Source of the DNA: Phanerodontia chrysosporium | Lineage: Eukaryota > Basidiomycota > Agaricomycetes > Polyporales > Phanerochaetaceae | DNA: 64,000 bases | Direction: 5' to 3' | NCBI GenBank assembly: GCA_001910725.1 | Contig: MJGA01000005.1 | Span: 1-64,000, forward strand | Part shown: positions 1 through 10,923 of the stretch, one piece after another | Layout: the number at the start of each line of letters is the position of its first letter | Numbering within the stretch: position 1 is the first letter of the stretch | Notes under the pieces: generated by a model | What the model was told of the DNA's origin: nothing | Databases searched by the model: none | Seen by the model: the letters and a program-made list of their open reading frames with translations, nothing else | Made by a program: the position numbers and the translations under genes

Positions 1-466
1 TTACATTTCATTGCAGCGACGTCCGACTCAAGCCTAGAGATCACGGCAGTGTCGCGGCGCTTCCCCCATGCCACCATTCCACTGCCTCCTATTTTCCACA
101 TCGTGTCGGACAACCCTGTTATCCGCCACACAATGCCGTCCACCAGGCTTGCATGCGCTGTAAGACTTACAGGCCGATCAAAATCTATGGGTCAAAGCAA
201 CACAACCCTTTGGGCCTTTGGCGCCTGCGATGTCATCGAGTGTCATCATCGGACTTTACGCATTTGGGTGGCGAGGTTGAACTTGGCCTGTACGGCCACC
301 ACCCCCTACAAGTGCTCTTTACGGCTCTCCAGGATCCTCTACTAGAGGTACGTTAGGCGAGCATAATTCTCAGTGCACTCAACGATATTGCCCAGGTCAT
401 TCATCCCGCGTAGGACTCACGACGATCGCATTAATTTGCGGCGCCACTGTTCATTCACCATTGATC
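1..466. other. Intergenic, no gene seen
   Basis: No reading frame here resembles a protein family or splices into the BTB gene that starts at 467. It probably holds the promoter and 5' leader of that gene. Confidence 0.4.
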
Positions 467-1567
467 ATGGAAGCAGCCCAAGAACATCCTTCACTGGTCC
501 GCTCAAGCGAAGTCTGGTTTAAAGATGGCAACATTATTCTACAAGCCGAAGACACGCTCTTCAAGGTGTATCGCGGCATTCTCAGCAGAGAGTCGCCGTT
601 CTTCAGGGACATGTTCTCTCTACCACAAACGGATGTCAATGCCGCCGGTCGCCTCGAGGAATGCCCGATCATTGTTGTCCATGACAAGGCGGACGAGTTG
701 AAAAGTTTTCTTTCCGCCATGCTGAACTACGAGTGCGTCCACCCTGACTAGCGCGGTTCGTGCGGGATCGCTTAACACCGCCGCGTAAGGTATCATTTCA
801 ACGGCCACTTTGACTGCATAGACTATGTAACCATCCTCAGGCTCGCTACGAAGTACCAGGCGGAGATACTGCGCAGACGAGCCATCGAGACACTTCAGTA
901 CGTCTATCCGGACACGCTAGATGGCTTCGACAAGGCGCGCATCGCGGGCCCGAACTTCCCCAGCACGCACCCCCTGCACAAGCTGAGCCTGAACGACATC
1001 GCGTCGCACATCGCAGTGATCAACGCCGGGGGCGACTGCGGCGCGTCGGTGCTTCTGCCGAGTGCACTGCTGCGGGTGCTCATGAAGGGCGTCGACGGGA
1101 TCCTGGGCGCGCGAACACTCGACCCAGGCCACCGCGAGATGCTGCTCGCGGCGCTGCCTGCGCTCTCGCTGCTCGCGCGGCAGCACACGTTCGAGGTGCT
1201 CTACCGCGACGCGTGCGGTCTGTCGGACCAGTGCATGCAAATCGACTATTGCGACCGCACACGCCGACAGCTCATTCGCACGCTCGAGATCCCCGCGCTC
1301 GCGCACATCGTGGGCCCGTTCCGCGTGCTCAGCTTCGGCAGCAAGGCGAAGCACATCCAGAACTTCTGTCCTGACTGCCGTGCCGCGCTGAAGAAGTGCT
1401 ACGAGGCGGGGCGCAAGCAGGCGTGGGAGAAGCTGCCCGGAGTGTTCAAGCTCCCTGGGTGGGACGAGCTGCGTCGGCTTGCACGAAATTTCGACGTACC
1501 CAGAGAGGCCGAAGACGCGATGGATGAGAGCGAATTGGAGCTCGAAAATGGCAAATTGTGTCCTTGA
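467..1567 (+). CDS. BTB/POZ domain protein
   Basis: Two exons (467-732 and 790-1567) joined by a 57-nt GT-AG intron give 347 residues. The BTB/POZ fold lies near residues 12-120: an 'EVWFKDGNIILQ' opening, then 'FKVYRGILSRESPFFRDMF', then the adhesive helix region ending 'SAMLNYE'. The rest is helical without a recognised domain. BTB domains mediate dimerisation or Cullin-3 binding; the partner is unknown. Agaricomycetes carry many such proteins with this layout (BTB at the N-terminus plus a variable C-terminal region). The start at 467 is the first ATG in frame before the BTB core. Exons agree in phase across the junction (GA|G). Confidence 0.85.
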
Positions 1568-2235
1568 GGCTACGTTTGTGCGGACCATGGTTTCACGGTA
1601 TATCTAGGTGGGCAACGGCTCCTGGCTGTTTTGATAGCTTTGATACTCAACTACGGAGAACCCACTGGGTTTCGTCTACGGACGTTTCTGACCCAAGCCT
1701 GTTGGGTAGATGTAGTACACAGCTCGAACGCTGAGACGACTCTTTTGTCTGTGTTCCGCGTGTACGCTGTGTCCTGCAACACCGCGAAGCTTCTAAGCGA
1801 CGACGGGCGCTCTTGTGATACCCATCAAACCCGAGCCCGAGCGCGCAGGGGATTTGCAGGTCAATCCTGGTCAATCCCTTAACATCGTACAAGGTTGTGT
1901 ACACACAAAATTCGCCCAAAAATTGAGTGAGGATTGCTCGAAACGTCGTCGGCGTTGCGGCGGACGTGGGGACATCTTCTGTAATGCCGTCGGGGTTTGA
2001 ACGCCACGAGGGGGCGAGGCGGTCGCCGATCAGCTCCGGCTGGGAAATTGAACCTCCGCTGCCGAGCGCTGTGGCTAGCGACAACAAGGTGGGCGACGTT
2101 GGGAGATCCTTTTCGTCGTTAACCTTCACGACTGCCGCGCTCGCTGCCAGCGGCGACGCCGTCCTCGCCGTCCTTGCTACCTCGTCGCTCTTTACACACA
2201 TTGGTACGCCCTGCAGGGAGTAGGGCGACCAAGCC
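1568..2235. other. Intergenic between BTB gene and GT2 gene
   Basis: About 670 nt without a convincing coding frame. It should hold the BTB 3' UTR and the GT2 promoter. No recognisable element was found. Confidence 0.35.
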
Positions 2236-3857
2236 ATGCTTCGGCTGACGTCTGATCACTTCCCAGTCTGTGAGTCCTCCAAGCGCGACGATTCCGCACT
2301 TTTTCACTGACCGTCTTCCCCTCGCAGTCGTACCATTCGGGGTCATTGGGTAAGATTGAGGTCCTGTGTTGAGAGCGAGGCTGACATTGCCCCGTAGTTT
2401 CTACCGTTACCTGTGGTACCTCATCCGTATTGCCGCGTCTTTCACGTACCGCCCCGTGCCACTTCCCGAAAACCCAACCTATATTGCTGAGGAAGATGTC
2501 ACGATCATTGTGCCGACCATCGATGCTGGAGAGGAGTTCAAGGAGGCCGCTCACAGTTGGCTGGTAGGCAAGCCGAAGGAGATCCTCATCATCACCGAAG
2601 AGAAGATGTTGGGACCTCTTCAAGAACTCGCCAATTCCGTCGACCCCGAGCGCATCCGCGTCCTCACCGTACCGTACGCCAACAAACGACTCCAGATGTC
2701 TCATGGTATCAAGAACACGACAACCGACATTATCGTTTTCGCCGACGATGACGCGATCTGGCCCCCTACCCTCCTCCCCTACGTCCTTGCCTGTTTCGAA
2801 GACCAGAAGGTCGGCGGTGTCGGTACTTCCCAACGAGTCCAGCCTTGTGGTGACCGTATGACGGTCTGGGAGGTTCTCGCCGCCTTCCGCCTCTCAATTC
2901 GTAACATTGAGATTTCCGCGTCTACGCACATTGATGGCGGCCTGCCATGTCTTTCGGGGCGAACTGCCGCCTACCGCACCGTCATTCTCAAGGACCCTGA
3001 ATTCCTCCACGGTTTCACGCACGATTACTGGCTCGGGAAATACCAGCTCAACTCCGGCGATGACAAGTTCCTGACTCGCTGGATGGTCAGCCACGGCTGG
3101 AGCACCTACGTCCAATGCTGCAAGGAGGCCGAGCTGCTCAGTACCATGAAGCCCAACTGGCGTTTCCTCAAGCAGGTCCTGCGATGGACACGGAATACCT
3201 GGCGTTCGGATATGCGCTCGCTATTTATGGAGCGTTACATATGGACTGCGCATCCCTACGTTGCGTACACGATGGTTCGTCTCGCGTGTTTCCGCTCAAT
3301 GCAATGCTGACGACTCCTCTCAGGTGGACAAGCTCATCAACCCCTTTACGCTTCTCGTCGGGCCGTGCTTTGTCGCATACATCATCTACAAGAGTACAAT
3401 ACCTGTCGAGGATGGTGGTTACCATCTGCCATGGTGGTACGTATTTTCGTCCAAGGCCGGCGCTTTCTGTACTGATCGTGCCTCAGGAACGTCGTGATAT
3501 CTTACTTCGTCTGGTTGCTCGCGACGCGTTCTGCGAAGCTGCTGCCCCACTTGTGGTACCGTCCGCAGGACATCATTCATATCCCTGCGTTCATCCTCTT
3601 CGGTTACTACTTCGCCGTGATGAAGATTTACGCGCTTCTCACACTGCACGAGGTGCGTCTTGTCTATCCGAGTGCCTGATCGCTGGTTATTAATACCTCT
3701 GACACAGACTGGTTGGGGAACCCGCTCCGGTATCGGCGACCCGACAGCCGCGACCGCCGCCGCGGACAAGAACGCGACAGAGGAGAAGACTCAGGATACT
3801 CCTGCAGTGCAGTACCACCAGCCTGCGGTGGAGATGCAGGAGGGCTTCACGCGATAA
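2236..3857 (+). CDS. Family 2 glycosyltransferase, hyaluronan-synthase-like (Cps1-type)
   Basis: Six exons (2236-2269, 2328-2349, 2398-3274, 3324-3436, 3487-3652, 3708-3857) give 453 residues with all phases consistent. An N-terminal membrane segment (around 'FYRYLWYLIRIAASF') precedes a GT-A core: 'DVTIIVPTIDAG', the metal-binding 'FADDDAIWPP', 'HIDGGLPCLSGRTA', 'NSGDDKFLTRWM' and the processive-synthase motif 'QVLRWTRNTWRSD'. Two further membrane spans follow, then the conserved 'ETGWGTR' and a charged tail. The family makes cell-surface beta-linked polysaccharides from UDP-sugars at the plasma membrane; Cryptococcus Cps1 is the characterised relative. The product here is not known. The first two exons are short, so an additional upstream exon cannot be excluded. 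Confidence 0.88.
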
Positions 3858-4356
3858 TTTCCAGGCGATCTGAACGCTAAGTAGGTGTCAGCATCGCAAC
3901 GCCTGCGCGCACGTCTTGGTTCCTCCCTATCTACGCTAGCATCTACTATACCCGCCTGGCCACTGCATCATTTACTATCCTGAACTCGCATGACTTCGTC
4001 ACCCTTACCGTCGCCGTCGCATGTATCAATCTCCAATGGACCCATTTATCGTAGAAGCGTCACGAGCGGACAGCATAACACTCTCTGCCTAGTCCCGTTT
4101 TTTCCCCTTCATCGCGGACTAGGATATTCTTACACACCCTTTCTTCTCACGTCGTATTGGTAGTTCTCTGGCTGTTCAGTGCTTCTGGAAACTGTCGGAC
4201 ACTTTAATGAGTGACGCATGTAGTTGACTGTCGCTGTGGCGAGCCCATGGAAACTTCTGTATATATGCGAAACGGCGTGTCGCTTTTGAGTTGTAGTACA
4301 TATCTAGAGGTACGAGTACATTCATCTTGCCCTTTTAAATCCTATCCTACTATGCC
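3858..4356. other. Convergent 3' intergenic region
   Basis: The GT2 gene and the FGAM synthase gene converge here. The sequence is T-rich with no coding frame of interest; it should hold both 3' UTRs. Confidence 0.45.
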
Positions 4357-7300
4357 CTAGTTTCCACACCACTGACGTGCGTTCTGGAACAACCTGAACC
4401 ACGGACCCACGCCCTTCCAACTCTCCGCCATCTCCGCAGGGTACCAGCTGTTACTCTCCAATGTAACCACACGTTCAGGGTGGGGCATCAGCGCGAGCAC
4501 ACGACCGTCTGGGGTCTGCAAACCCGTGATACCGCCAGGGCTACCGTTGGGGTTCAACGGGTAGACCTCAGTGGGCGCCCCTGTCGAGTCCACGTAGCGC
4601 ACCGCGACGAGGCCCGCCGCCTCGAGCTGCGCGTGCTGCGCCTCGTCGCGGAACGAGACGCGGCCCTCGCCGTGCGCGACGGCGACAGGCAGTTTCGACC
4701 CTGCCATATCGCGCAGGAAGACTGAGTTTGCAGTGACTGCGCCGGGGACGACCTCGACGGTGCACACGCGGCCCTCGAAACGGCCGGAGCGGTTTTGCTT
4801 GAGGTCCGGCCACACGTCGGCCGCGCCGGGGATGATCTCACGCAGGTTGCTCATGAACTGGCAGCCGTTGCACACGCCGAGCGCGAACGTGTCCGTGCGC
4901 GCGAAAAAGTCGGTGAACTGCGCGCGGGCGCGTGTGTTCAGGAGCACCGAGTTCGCCCAGCCCTTGCCCGCGCCAAGGACGTCGCCGTATGAGAAGCCAC
5001 CGCACGCCGCAAACCCGCGGAAGTCCGCGAGGTCAGTGCGCCCGCTGAGGATGTCCGACATGTGCACGTCGACGGCGTCGAAGCCCGCCGCGGTGAACGC
5101 CCAGGCCATCTCGATCTGGCCGTTGACACCCTGTTCGCGCAGGATGGCGACCTTTGGCCGGCGGAAGAGGCTGCGGGATGGCTCAGGCTTGAAGGTCAGG
5201 TCGAAGAAGATGCCAGAGTGCTTCTCATCCTTGATGAGGGCGAACTCTTCGTCGGCACCCTGCGGGTCGTCACGGATCGTCTGCATCTTGTACGAAGTCT
5301 CTGCCCAAGCTTCTTGCAGGGCAGCACGGGTGCTGGCGAACAGGACCTCCGAGTTGTAGCTGATGGCGATGTTCTGGTTCGTGCGATCGTGCGAGACATG
5401 GCCGAGGGGGTAGATGGCCTCTTCGCGGAAGCCAGCCTTGCCGAAGTGTGTTCTGAGTACACCAAAGTCGCTTTCGCGAATTTGCATGACAGCACCCAAC
5501 TCCTCGTTAAAGAGCAGCGGGACACAGTCCTGTCCGTCTGAGAGAACCTTATCCAGCGAGATATCCACACCAGTGCGGGCAGCGAAAGCCATCTCCACAA
5601 TAGTGGTGAAGAGACCACCATCGGACCTATCGTGGTAGGCGAGTACAAGGCCTGGCTTCTCGGTCCGAATAGATTGGCAGCCAGTGAGGAACGCCTTGAG
5701 TCGAGCGGCATCCTCGACATCGGGAGCCTCCGAGCCGATCTCTTTGAACACTTGAGCCAAAGCAGAGCCGCCGAGGCGCTGCTGGCCGTGGGCCAGGTCG
5801 AAGAACACGAGGATGGTCGGCTCATTGACGTCTGTGCGGAGCTGTGGCGTCCATGTAGCGGAAACGTCTTCAACACCAGCAAAGGCGGTCACGATCAGCG
5901 ACAGCGGCGCGCTCACTTCGCGCTGCTCGGCACCCTCCTTCCATTTCATCGACATCGACATCGAGTCCTTGCCGACGGGGATACCGACGCCAAGCGCAGG
6001 GCAGAGGTCCATGCCGACAGCCTTGACAGCTTCGTAGAGCGCAGCGCCCTCGCCGGCCTTTGATGCAGCGCACATCCAGTTCGCGCTCAGCTTGACACGG
6101 CCGAGGTCACCGATGTTGGCAGCCACGAGGTTCGTGAGGGACTCGGCAACGGCCATACGGGCGGAGCCTGCAGGGTTAAGCAGGGCAACAGGCGTACGCT
6201 CGCCCATAGCCATGGCCTCGCCGCACTTGACGTCGAAGCCGTACGAGGTGCGAGTGACAGCGACGTCCGCGACGGGCACCTGCCATGGGCCAACCATCTG
6301 GTCCCGAGTGACGAGGCCAGTGATTGATCGGTCGCCGATAGTAATCAGGAACGACTTGGATCCGACAGAAGGGAGATGCAAAACGCGGTCCACCGCAGCT
6401 GCCAGGCGGTCTTGAGCAGACGAGACAGTTGGCAGGTACTTGCTGAGCGAAGCATCGAAGGGCACGCCAGCGACCGCACGAGTGTTGTCAGCACGATGCA
6501 TACGTGGTGGCTTGCCGAACAGGGTTGACATCTTAAGACGGATGACATCTTGCTTGAGCAGGCGATCCGTGACGATGAGCTCTTCCTCCGCCGTCGCGAC
6601 ACCAACGATCGAGAATGGACACCGCTCCCGCTCGGCGAGGGCCCTGAACTGCGCCTCGCTTTCGGGGGAGATTGCAAGAACGTAACGCTCCTGACTCTCG
6701 TTGCACCAGATCTCCATGGGGGACATGCTGGAATCCGCAACGAGGACATCACGAATCTCGAAGACGGCACCAAGGTCAGAATCGTGGACGAGTTCCGGAA
6801 GGGCGTTGGACAGACCACCCGCGCCCACATCGTGGATGGACTGGATGGGGTTCGCGTCACCGAGGTTGACGCAAGCGTCGATAACCTGCTGACAGCGTCT
6901 CTGCATTTCAGCGTTGTCGCGCTGCACGCTGGCAAAGTCGAGCTCGGCAGAGCTTGCGCCCGCGACCTGGCTACTGGCGGCACCACCACCAAGGCCAATG
7001 AGCATTCCAGGTCCACCGAGTACGATGATTTTGGCACCGGGCGAGATCTTGGACTTCATTGCAAACGGTCGGCGGACGTTACCGAGACCGCCAGCAATCA
7101 TAATAGGCTTGTGGTATCCGCGGATCTCGCGAGTGCCGTCTTCGCTGACGGGGACGCTCTCCGAAAAGGTACGGAAGTATCCTGCCAGAGCCGGACGACC
7201 GAACTCGTTGTTGAACGCGCTCGCACCCAACGGACCCTCAATCATGATGTCGAGGGCAGAGGAGATGTGGGATGGCTTGCCAAAGTCCGTCTCCCAAGGC

Positions 7301-8445
7301 TGCTCGAAGCCCGGGATGAGCAAGTTCGAGACAGTGAAACCGGACAGACCGGCTTTGGGCTTTGAACCACGACCGACTGCACCTTCGTCACGGATTTCAC
7401 CGCCAGAGCCAGTGGCAGCTCCCGGGTATGGCGAGACGGCGGTCGGGTGATTGTGGGTCTCAACCTTGACGAGGATGGGCATGTCCTCTACGTGTGATTG
7501 ATACACGTTCTGGACGTTTGGGTTTGCCGCGTCTGGACCGGAGTTGGCGACACCAAACCTGGGAGCAGAGTGACCCTCGAAGACAGCAGCGTTGTCGGAG
7601 TAGGCAGAGATGGTGCCGGTAGGGTTAAGCTTCTCCGTGTTCCGTATCATCTGGAAAAGCGACGTCTCCTGCTTCTTTCCGTCGATCTCCCATGACGCGT
7701 TGAAGATCTTGTGGCGACAGTGCTCTGAGTTGACCTGCGCGAACATGAAGAGCTCGGCATCTGTCGGGTTGCGGTTGATTGGCGAGGAGCCGGAAACAAA
7801 CGCGTCGATGAGATAGTCAATCTCGTCAAGCGATAAAGCAAGACCAAGCTCCTTGTTGGCGGCGATCAAACGTTCGCGAGGGGAAGCACCAGTAGGGTCC
7901 TCACCCTGGAGATCTACGACGCGTAGCGGGCTGACGCTCTTGTGCTCGAAGATCGCATCCTCTTGCGGAATAGTCAGGTAGACCGCTTGAGTCATACGAT
8001 CATGGATGAGGTGTGAGAATGACTGTAAATCTTGTTCAGTGATAGCGCGTCCGGAAGTCGTCAACACAAAAGCAACGCCGCGCTCGAGTCGGTCGATGTG
8101 GTCTCCAAGGTTGCAAATTCTCGCAATGTCTGTAGCCTTGCTCGACCATGGGGAGATGGAGCCGGCTCTGGGAAGGACATACGCAACATTGCGTTCTGAA
8201 TCGAAAGCCTCTGTGGTACCGGGGAGCCTGATGTCATCCCCGTAGGCGAGCAGTCTGTCTAAGACGCGGCGAGGAGGTGATGAGAGATCCTTAAGCTCGC
8301 TCTCGGATGCGGTAGTCTTGCAAGAGACGAGATGGACGTAGTTCGCATCGACGGAAGTGATGTCCGAGCATACTGCTTGGATCTGTTGCAGAAGCGTTGT
8401 CCGCTTAGAAGCTGAGAGATACGATGACCCGAATAACAGCAGCAT
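4357..8445 (-). CDS. ADE6: Phosphoribosylformylglycinamidine synthase (FGAM synthase)
   Basis: A single uninterrupted frame of 1362 residues, the normal length of the large eukaryotic enzyme (yeast Ade6 is about 1358). It catalyses step four of de novo purine synthesis: FGAR + glutamine + ATP to FGAM, in the cytosol. Domains in order: N-terminal PurS-like region, linker with '[12 protein letters not shown]', two AIR-synthase-like ATP-binding halves ('[20 protein letters not shown]', '[16 protein letters not shown]', '[10 protein letters not shown]'), and a C-terminal class I glutamine amidotransferase. The amidotransferase nucleophile is Cys1192 in 'GVCNGCQFM', with His1322 and Glu1324 in 'MPHPERV'. 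All key residues are present. Lack of introns is notable beside its intron-rich neighbours. Confidence 0.98.
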   Translation of the reverse strand: MLLLFGSSYLSASKRTTLLQQIQAVCSDITSVDANYVHLVSCKTTASESELKDLSSPPRRVLDRLLAYGDDIRLPGTTEAFDSERNVAYVLPRAGSISPWSSKATDIARICNLGDHIDRLERGVAFVLTTSGRAITEQDLQSFSHLIHDRMTQAVYLTIPQEDAIFEHKSVSPLRVVDLQGEDPTGASPRERLIAANKELGLALSLDEIDYLIDAFVSGSSPINRNPTDAELFMFAQVNSEHCRHKIFNASWEIDGKKQETSLFQMIRNTEKLNPTGTISAYSDNAAVFEGHSAPRFGVANSGPDAANPNVQNVYQSHVEDMPILVKVETHNHPTAVSPYPGAATGSGGEIRDEGAVGRGSKPKAGLSGFTVSNLLIPGFEQPWETDFGKPSHISSALDIMIEGPLGASAFNNEFGRPALAGYFRTFSESVPVSEDGTREIRGYHKPIMIAGGLGNVRRPFAMKSKISPGAKIIVLGGPGMLIGLGGGAASSQVAGASSAELDFASVQRDNAEMQRRCQQVIDACVNLGDANPIQSIHDVGAGGLSNALPELVHDSDLGAVFEIRDVLVADSSMSPMEIWCNESQERYVLAISPESEAQFRALAERERCPFSIVGVATAEEELIVTDRLLKQDVIRLKMSTLFGKPPRMHRADNTRAVAGVPFDASLSKYLPTVSSAQDRLAAAVDRVLHLPSVGSKSFLITIGDRSITGLVTRDQMVGPWQVPVADVAVTRTSYGFDVKCGEAMAMGERTPVALLNPAGSARMAVAESLTNLVAANIGDLGRVKLSANWMCAASKAGEGAALYEAVKAVGMDLCPALGVGIPVGKDSMSMSMKWKEGAEQREVSAPLSLIVTAFAGVEDVSATWTPQLRTDVNEPTILVFFDLAHGQQRLGGSALAQVFKEIGSEAPDVEDAARLKAFLTGCQSIRTEKPGLVLAYHDRSDGGLFTTIVEMAFAARTGVDISLDKVLSDGQDCVPLLFNEELGAVMQIRESDFGVLRTHFGKAGFREEAIYPLGHVSHDRTNQNIAISYNSEVLFASTRAALQEAWAETSYKMQTIRDDPQGADEEFALIKDEKHSGIFFDLTFKPEPSRSLFRRPKVAILREQGVNGQIEMAWAFTAAGFDAVDVHMSDILSGRTDLADFRGFAACGGFSYGDVLGAGKGWANSVLLNTRARAQFTDFFARTDTFALGVCNGCQFMSNLREIIPGAADVWPDLKQNRSGRFEGRVCTVEVVPGAVTANSVFLRDMAGSKLPVAVAHGEGRVSFRDEAQHAQLEAAGLVAVRYVDSTGAPTEVYPLNPNGSPGGITGLQTPDGRVLALMPHPERVVTLESNSWYPAEMAESWKGVGPWFRLFQNARQWCGN

Positions 8446-9274
8446 CTCTAATAAATAATCAGTGTGTACACAGGGATATACACCAAGGTATACTCACTGA
8501 GAGAACGTTGTGCCCTCTAATCCTTCTTCAAAGCGAAGCGGCCGGGAGAGATTCAAGTCTGTTCAGAGCTCAATCTCCTGCGAGACGAGGCGGTGAAGGA
8601 GAGCGACATGCCTCTGAGTTCAGGCAAATATAGACGATGCACAACTGAGGATCTACCCCAGTAGGACCTGCACTCGCCGAGACGTGGTGGAGGGTGGCGG
8701 TAAGAAATTCTGCGCTATCCGCAAATTCTCAAGTGAGTCAGTAATCTTATCTTATCTCACCGGCTGCTATAACTCAATCACATCTATGGGCGTTTAGCGT
8801 GTACACTTGAGAAGGCCCCCGCGACGCCAAGCACCTTCGACTTCTACCGCATCCTGCTTTCAAGACTATAACAAAGTTCGAAAGACTAGAAGACACGCTA
8901 GGCTAGACTTTATGACTTATAGTTTTACTGCTTAAGCTGTCATGCCCCAAGCAGTGACCACTCCACAATGAATATGTACATCCACATCCAGCACCCCAGG
9001 AGACCCGACGCGTGCACCCTCAGCCCAACTGACGTGAGTAAACGATGATCTTTACCTTCCACTACACGGGAGTGCATTAACAGAGTTGTGTCCTGATGTA
9101 TAGAGGCTCAGCGCTCAGACCGTGCGCACCGAGACCCGGAAACTCGGCGGCAAAACGGGATGCTGCCCCACGCCAGCGAGAACACCTCGTCTGTGACGTC
9201 CACTCTCGCAAGCAACTTCTCACCTCTGCTGCCGATTCCATGACGGCAATTTTAACGCTACACTATCTACATCT
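8446..9274. promoter_or_regulatory. Divergent intergenic region, FGAM synthase / kinase-like gene
   Basis: About 830 nt between divergent starts. It carries the Gcn4-type site at 8734-8740 and two neighbouring reverse GATA motifs (TTATCTTATC) around 8746. No coding frame with family resemblance was seen. Confidence 0.45.
8734..8740. promoter_or_regulatory. Gcn4/CPC1-type site TGAGTCA
   Basis: A perfect palindromic TGAGTCA lies about 290 bp upstream of the FGAM synthase start. In yeast, Gcn4 activates amino-acid and purine genes through this motif. A seven-base match could be chance in a window this size, but its place upstream of a purine gene makes it a reasonable candidate. Confidence 0.4.
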
Positions 9275-10590
9275 ATGACTTCCAATAGCTCTGCGGCTAT
9301 AGCTAATGGGCTGGTGACCATGCCATCGCTACGGCCGCACGAGGTGTTCTGGCGGGATCATCACGACTGGCTCAGAGACAAAGGCTACGAACTTCGTCCG
9401 CGATACAAGCCTGAGAGGCTACCAGTACCATTGCCACGGCTGGCTCGGGCAATCTCTAGGCGGGGCGCGGCAGAGGACCCGAATACAGTGAGCACAAGGA
9501 TAGGTCCGTCTACCACCTTGCGTCCTTGACACCTACGCAAAGGACGAAGACAGCATTGAAGCTACACGACTGTCCGAAGGGCGCACTGTAGAGCTCCGGA
9601 AAGTCTCGCGCCTTGACGCTCACGATATCACGGTGCAGCAGTACCTCGCGACGTGGCCGCTCGCCTCACACCCCAAAAACCACACCGTTCCGATATTGGA
9701 TGTCCTCGAGCTGCCTGACGAGGGTGAGCGGGCTCTCATACTCGTTACGCCGTCATTAGAGCCATTCCATGCGCCTGCCGTGCGTACTGTCGGTGAGGCA
9801 ATCGACTTCCTGGAGCAGGTCCTCGAGGTGTGCGCGCTCGCCCGGCATTAGTTCACGCACGTCTCCCAGCCTTGCTCACACCGATGCGCATAGGGACTAC
9901 AGTTTATGCACAATTGCAACATTGCTCATCGGTGCGTTCTTCCTCCCGCCAGGCTCCTTGTCCGCAGTCTCACATGCACCAGGAACTGCGCGGAGCTCCA
10001 TGTACTCCAAGATCCCGCGCCGGTGTATCCTCGTACACGGCGGCGGCAGCGGGGTACGAGTGAGGGATCCGGCGGCACGCTGCGCCCTGTGCGTTACTAC
10101 CTCGCGGACGGCGCGCGTGCGCAGCAGTACGGACACGGTTCGCGCTTCCGGCGCGCCGCAAGCCAGGCGTCCGTGCGCACCGCCGCCGCCGCCGTCGGCT
10201 TCGATGACCCGTTTGCAGCGGACGTACGCGCGCTCGGTGTCGCGATTGAGCGGGTATTCCTCAGTGTACGTCCCCTCCCGCCCTGCCAGGTGTATTTCTA
10301 TCAGCGTTCTTTGCTGATGCTTATCTCGGCAGGATGTACGCGGCATGGCGTTCCTCTCGCCCCTTGTAGAGGAGATGATGCGCGTCGACCCAGCGACCCG
10401 CCCGCACATCGACGATGTCATCGTAAAATTCAGAGAGGTCAAAGGCAGGCTCCACTGGTGGACGCTGCGCGCGCGGCTGATGCGCAAGGATGAGCGTGGG
10501 CTGTCACGGCTGCGACGTGACTTTGTGCATGTCCTTCGGACTTTTGGGTATATTATCATACGGCGGCCTGCTATACCCTCGTTTGCATAG
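9275..10590 (+). CDS. Degenerate protein-kinase-like protein (Agaricomycete expansion)
   Basis: Exons 9275-9487, 9543-9827, 9894-10265 and 10333-10590 give 375 residues; a possible 36-nt intron at 9932-9967 would give 363. Recognisable segments of a fungal kinase-like family are 'VQQYLATWPLASHPKNHTVP', 'LILVTPSLEP', 'GLQFMHNCNIAHR', 'DPAPVYPR', 'VRYYLADGARAQQYG' and 'SPLVEEMMRVDPATRPH'. The glycine loop and VAIK lysine are absent, the HRD aspartate is not preserved, and DFG reads as 'DGA'. I infer no kinase activity. The C-terminal segment matches the lower C-lobe. Function unknown; it may be a pseudokinase scaffold or a decaying family member. Confidence 0.7.
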
Positions 10591-10923
10591 GCAAGCCTCC
10601 TGCGAATATTTATCAAATAGCTTGGCATGAATGAGCAGAGCCTAACACAACTGCGAGCGGCTCGTGGAAAGGCAACTGTAAAGACAATCCTTCCGCTCGT
10701 CACCATGAGACTGGCATGTCAGCATGGCCTGCAGCGGAGACGTGAATCTCGAGTTTGGGTTATAATGTCCGACAACTGGAAGGGTATACTGCAGAGTGCG
10801 AGAATATGCAAAGACAGATACACTACAGCAAAAAGTCCATTGCATGAATCCGCAGCAAATATGCACAACAGACACAACAAGCGGGAAGTCTTCGACGATA
10901 ACAACATTTGGTAGACTGAAGAT
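10591..10923. other. Convergent 3' intergenic region
   Basis: About 330 nt of AT-richer sequence between the ends of the kinase-like gene and the subtilase gene. Nothing else is apparent. Confidence 0.4.
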
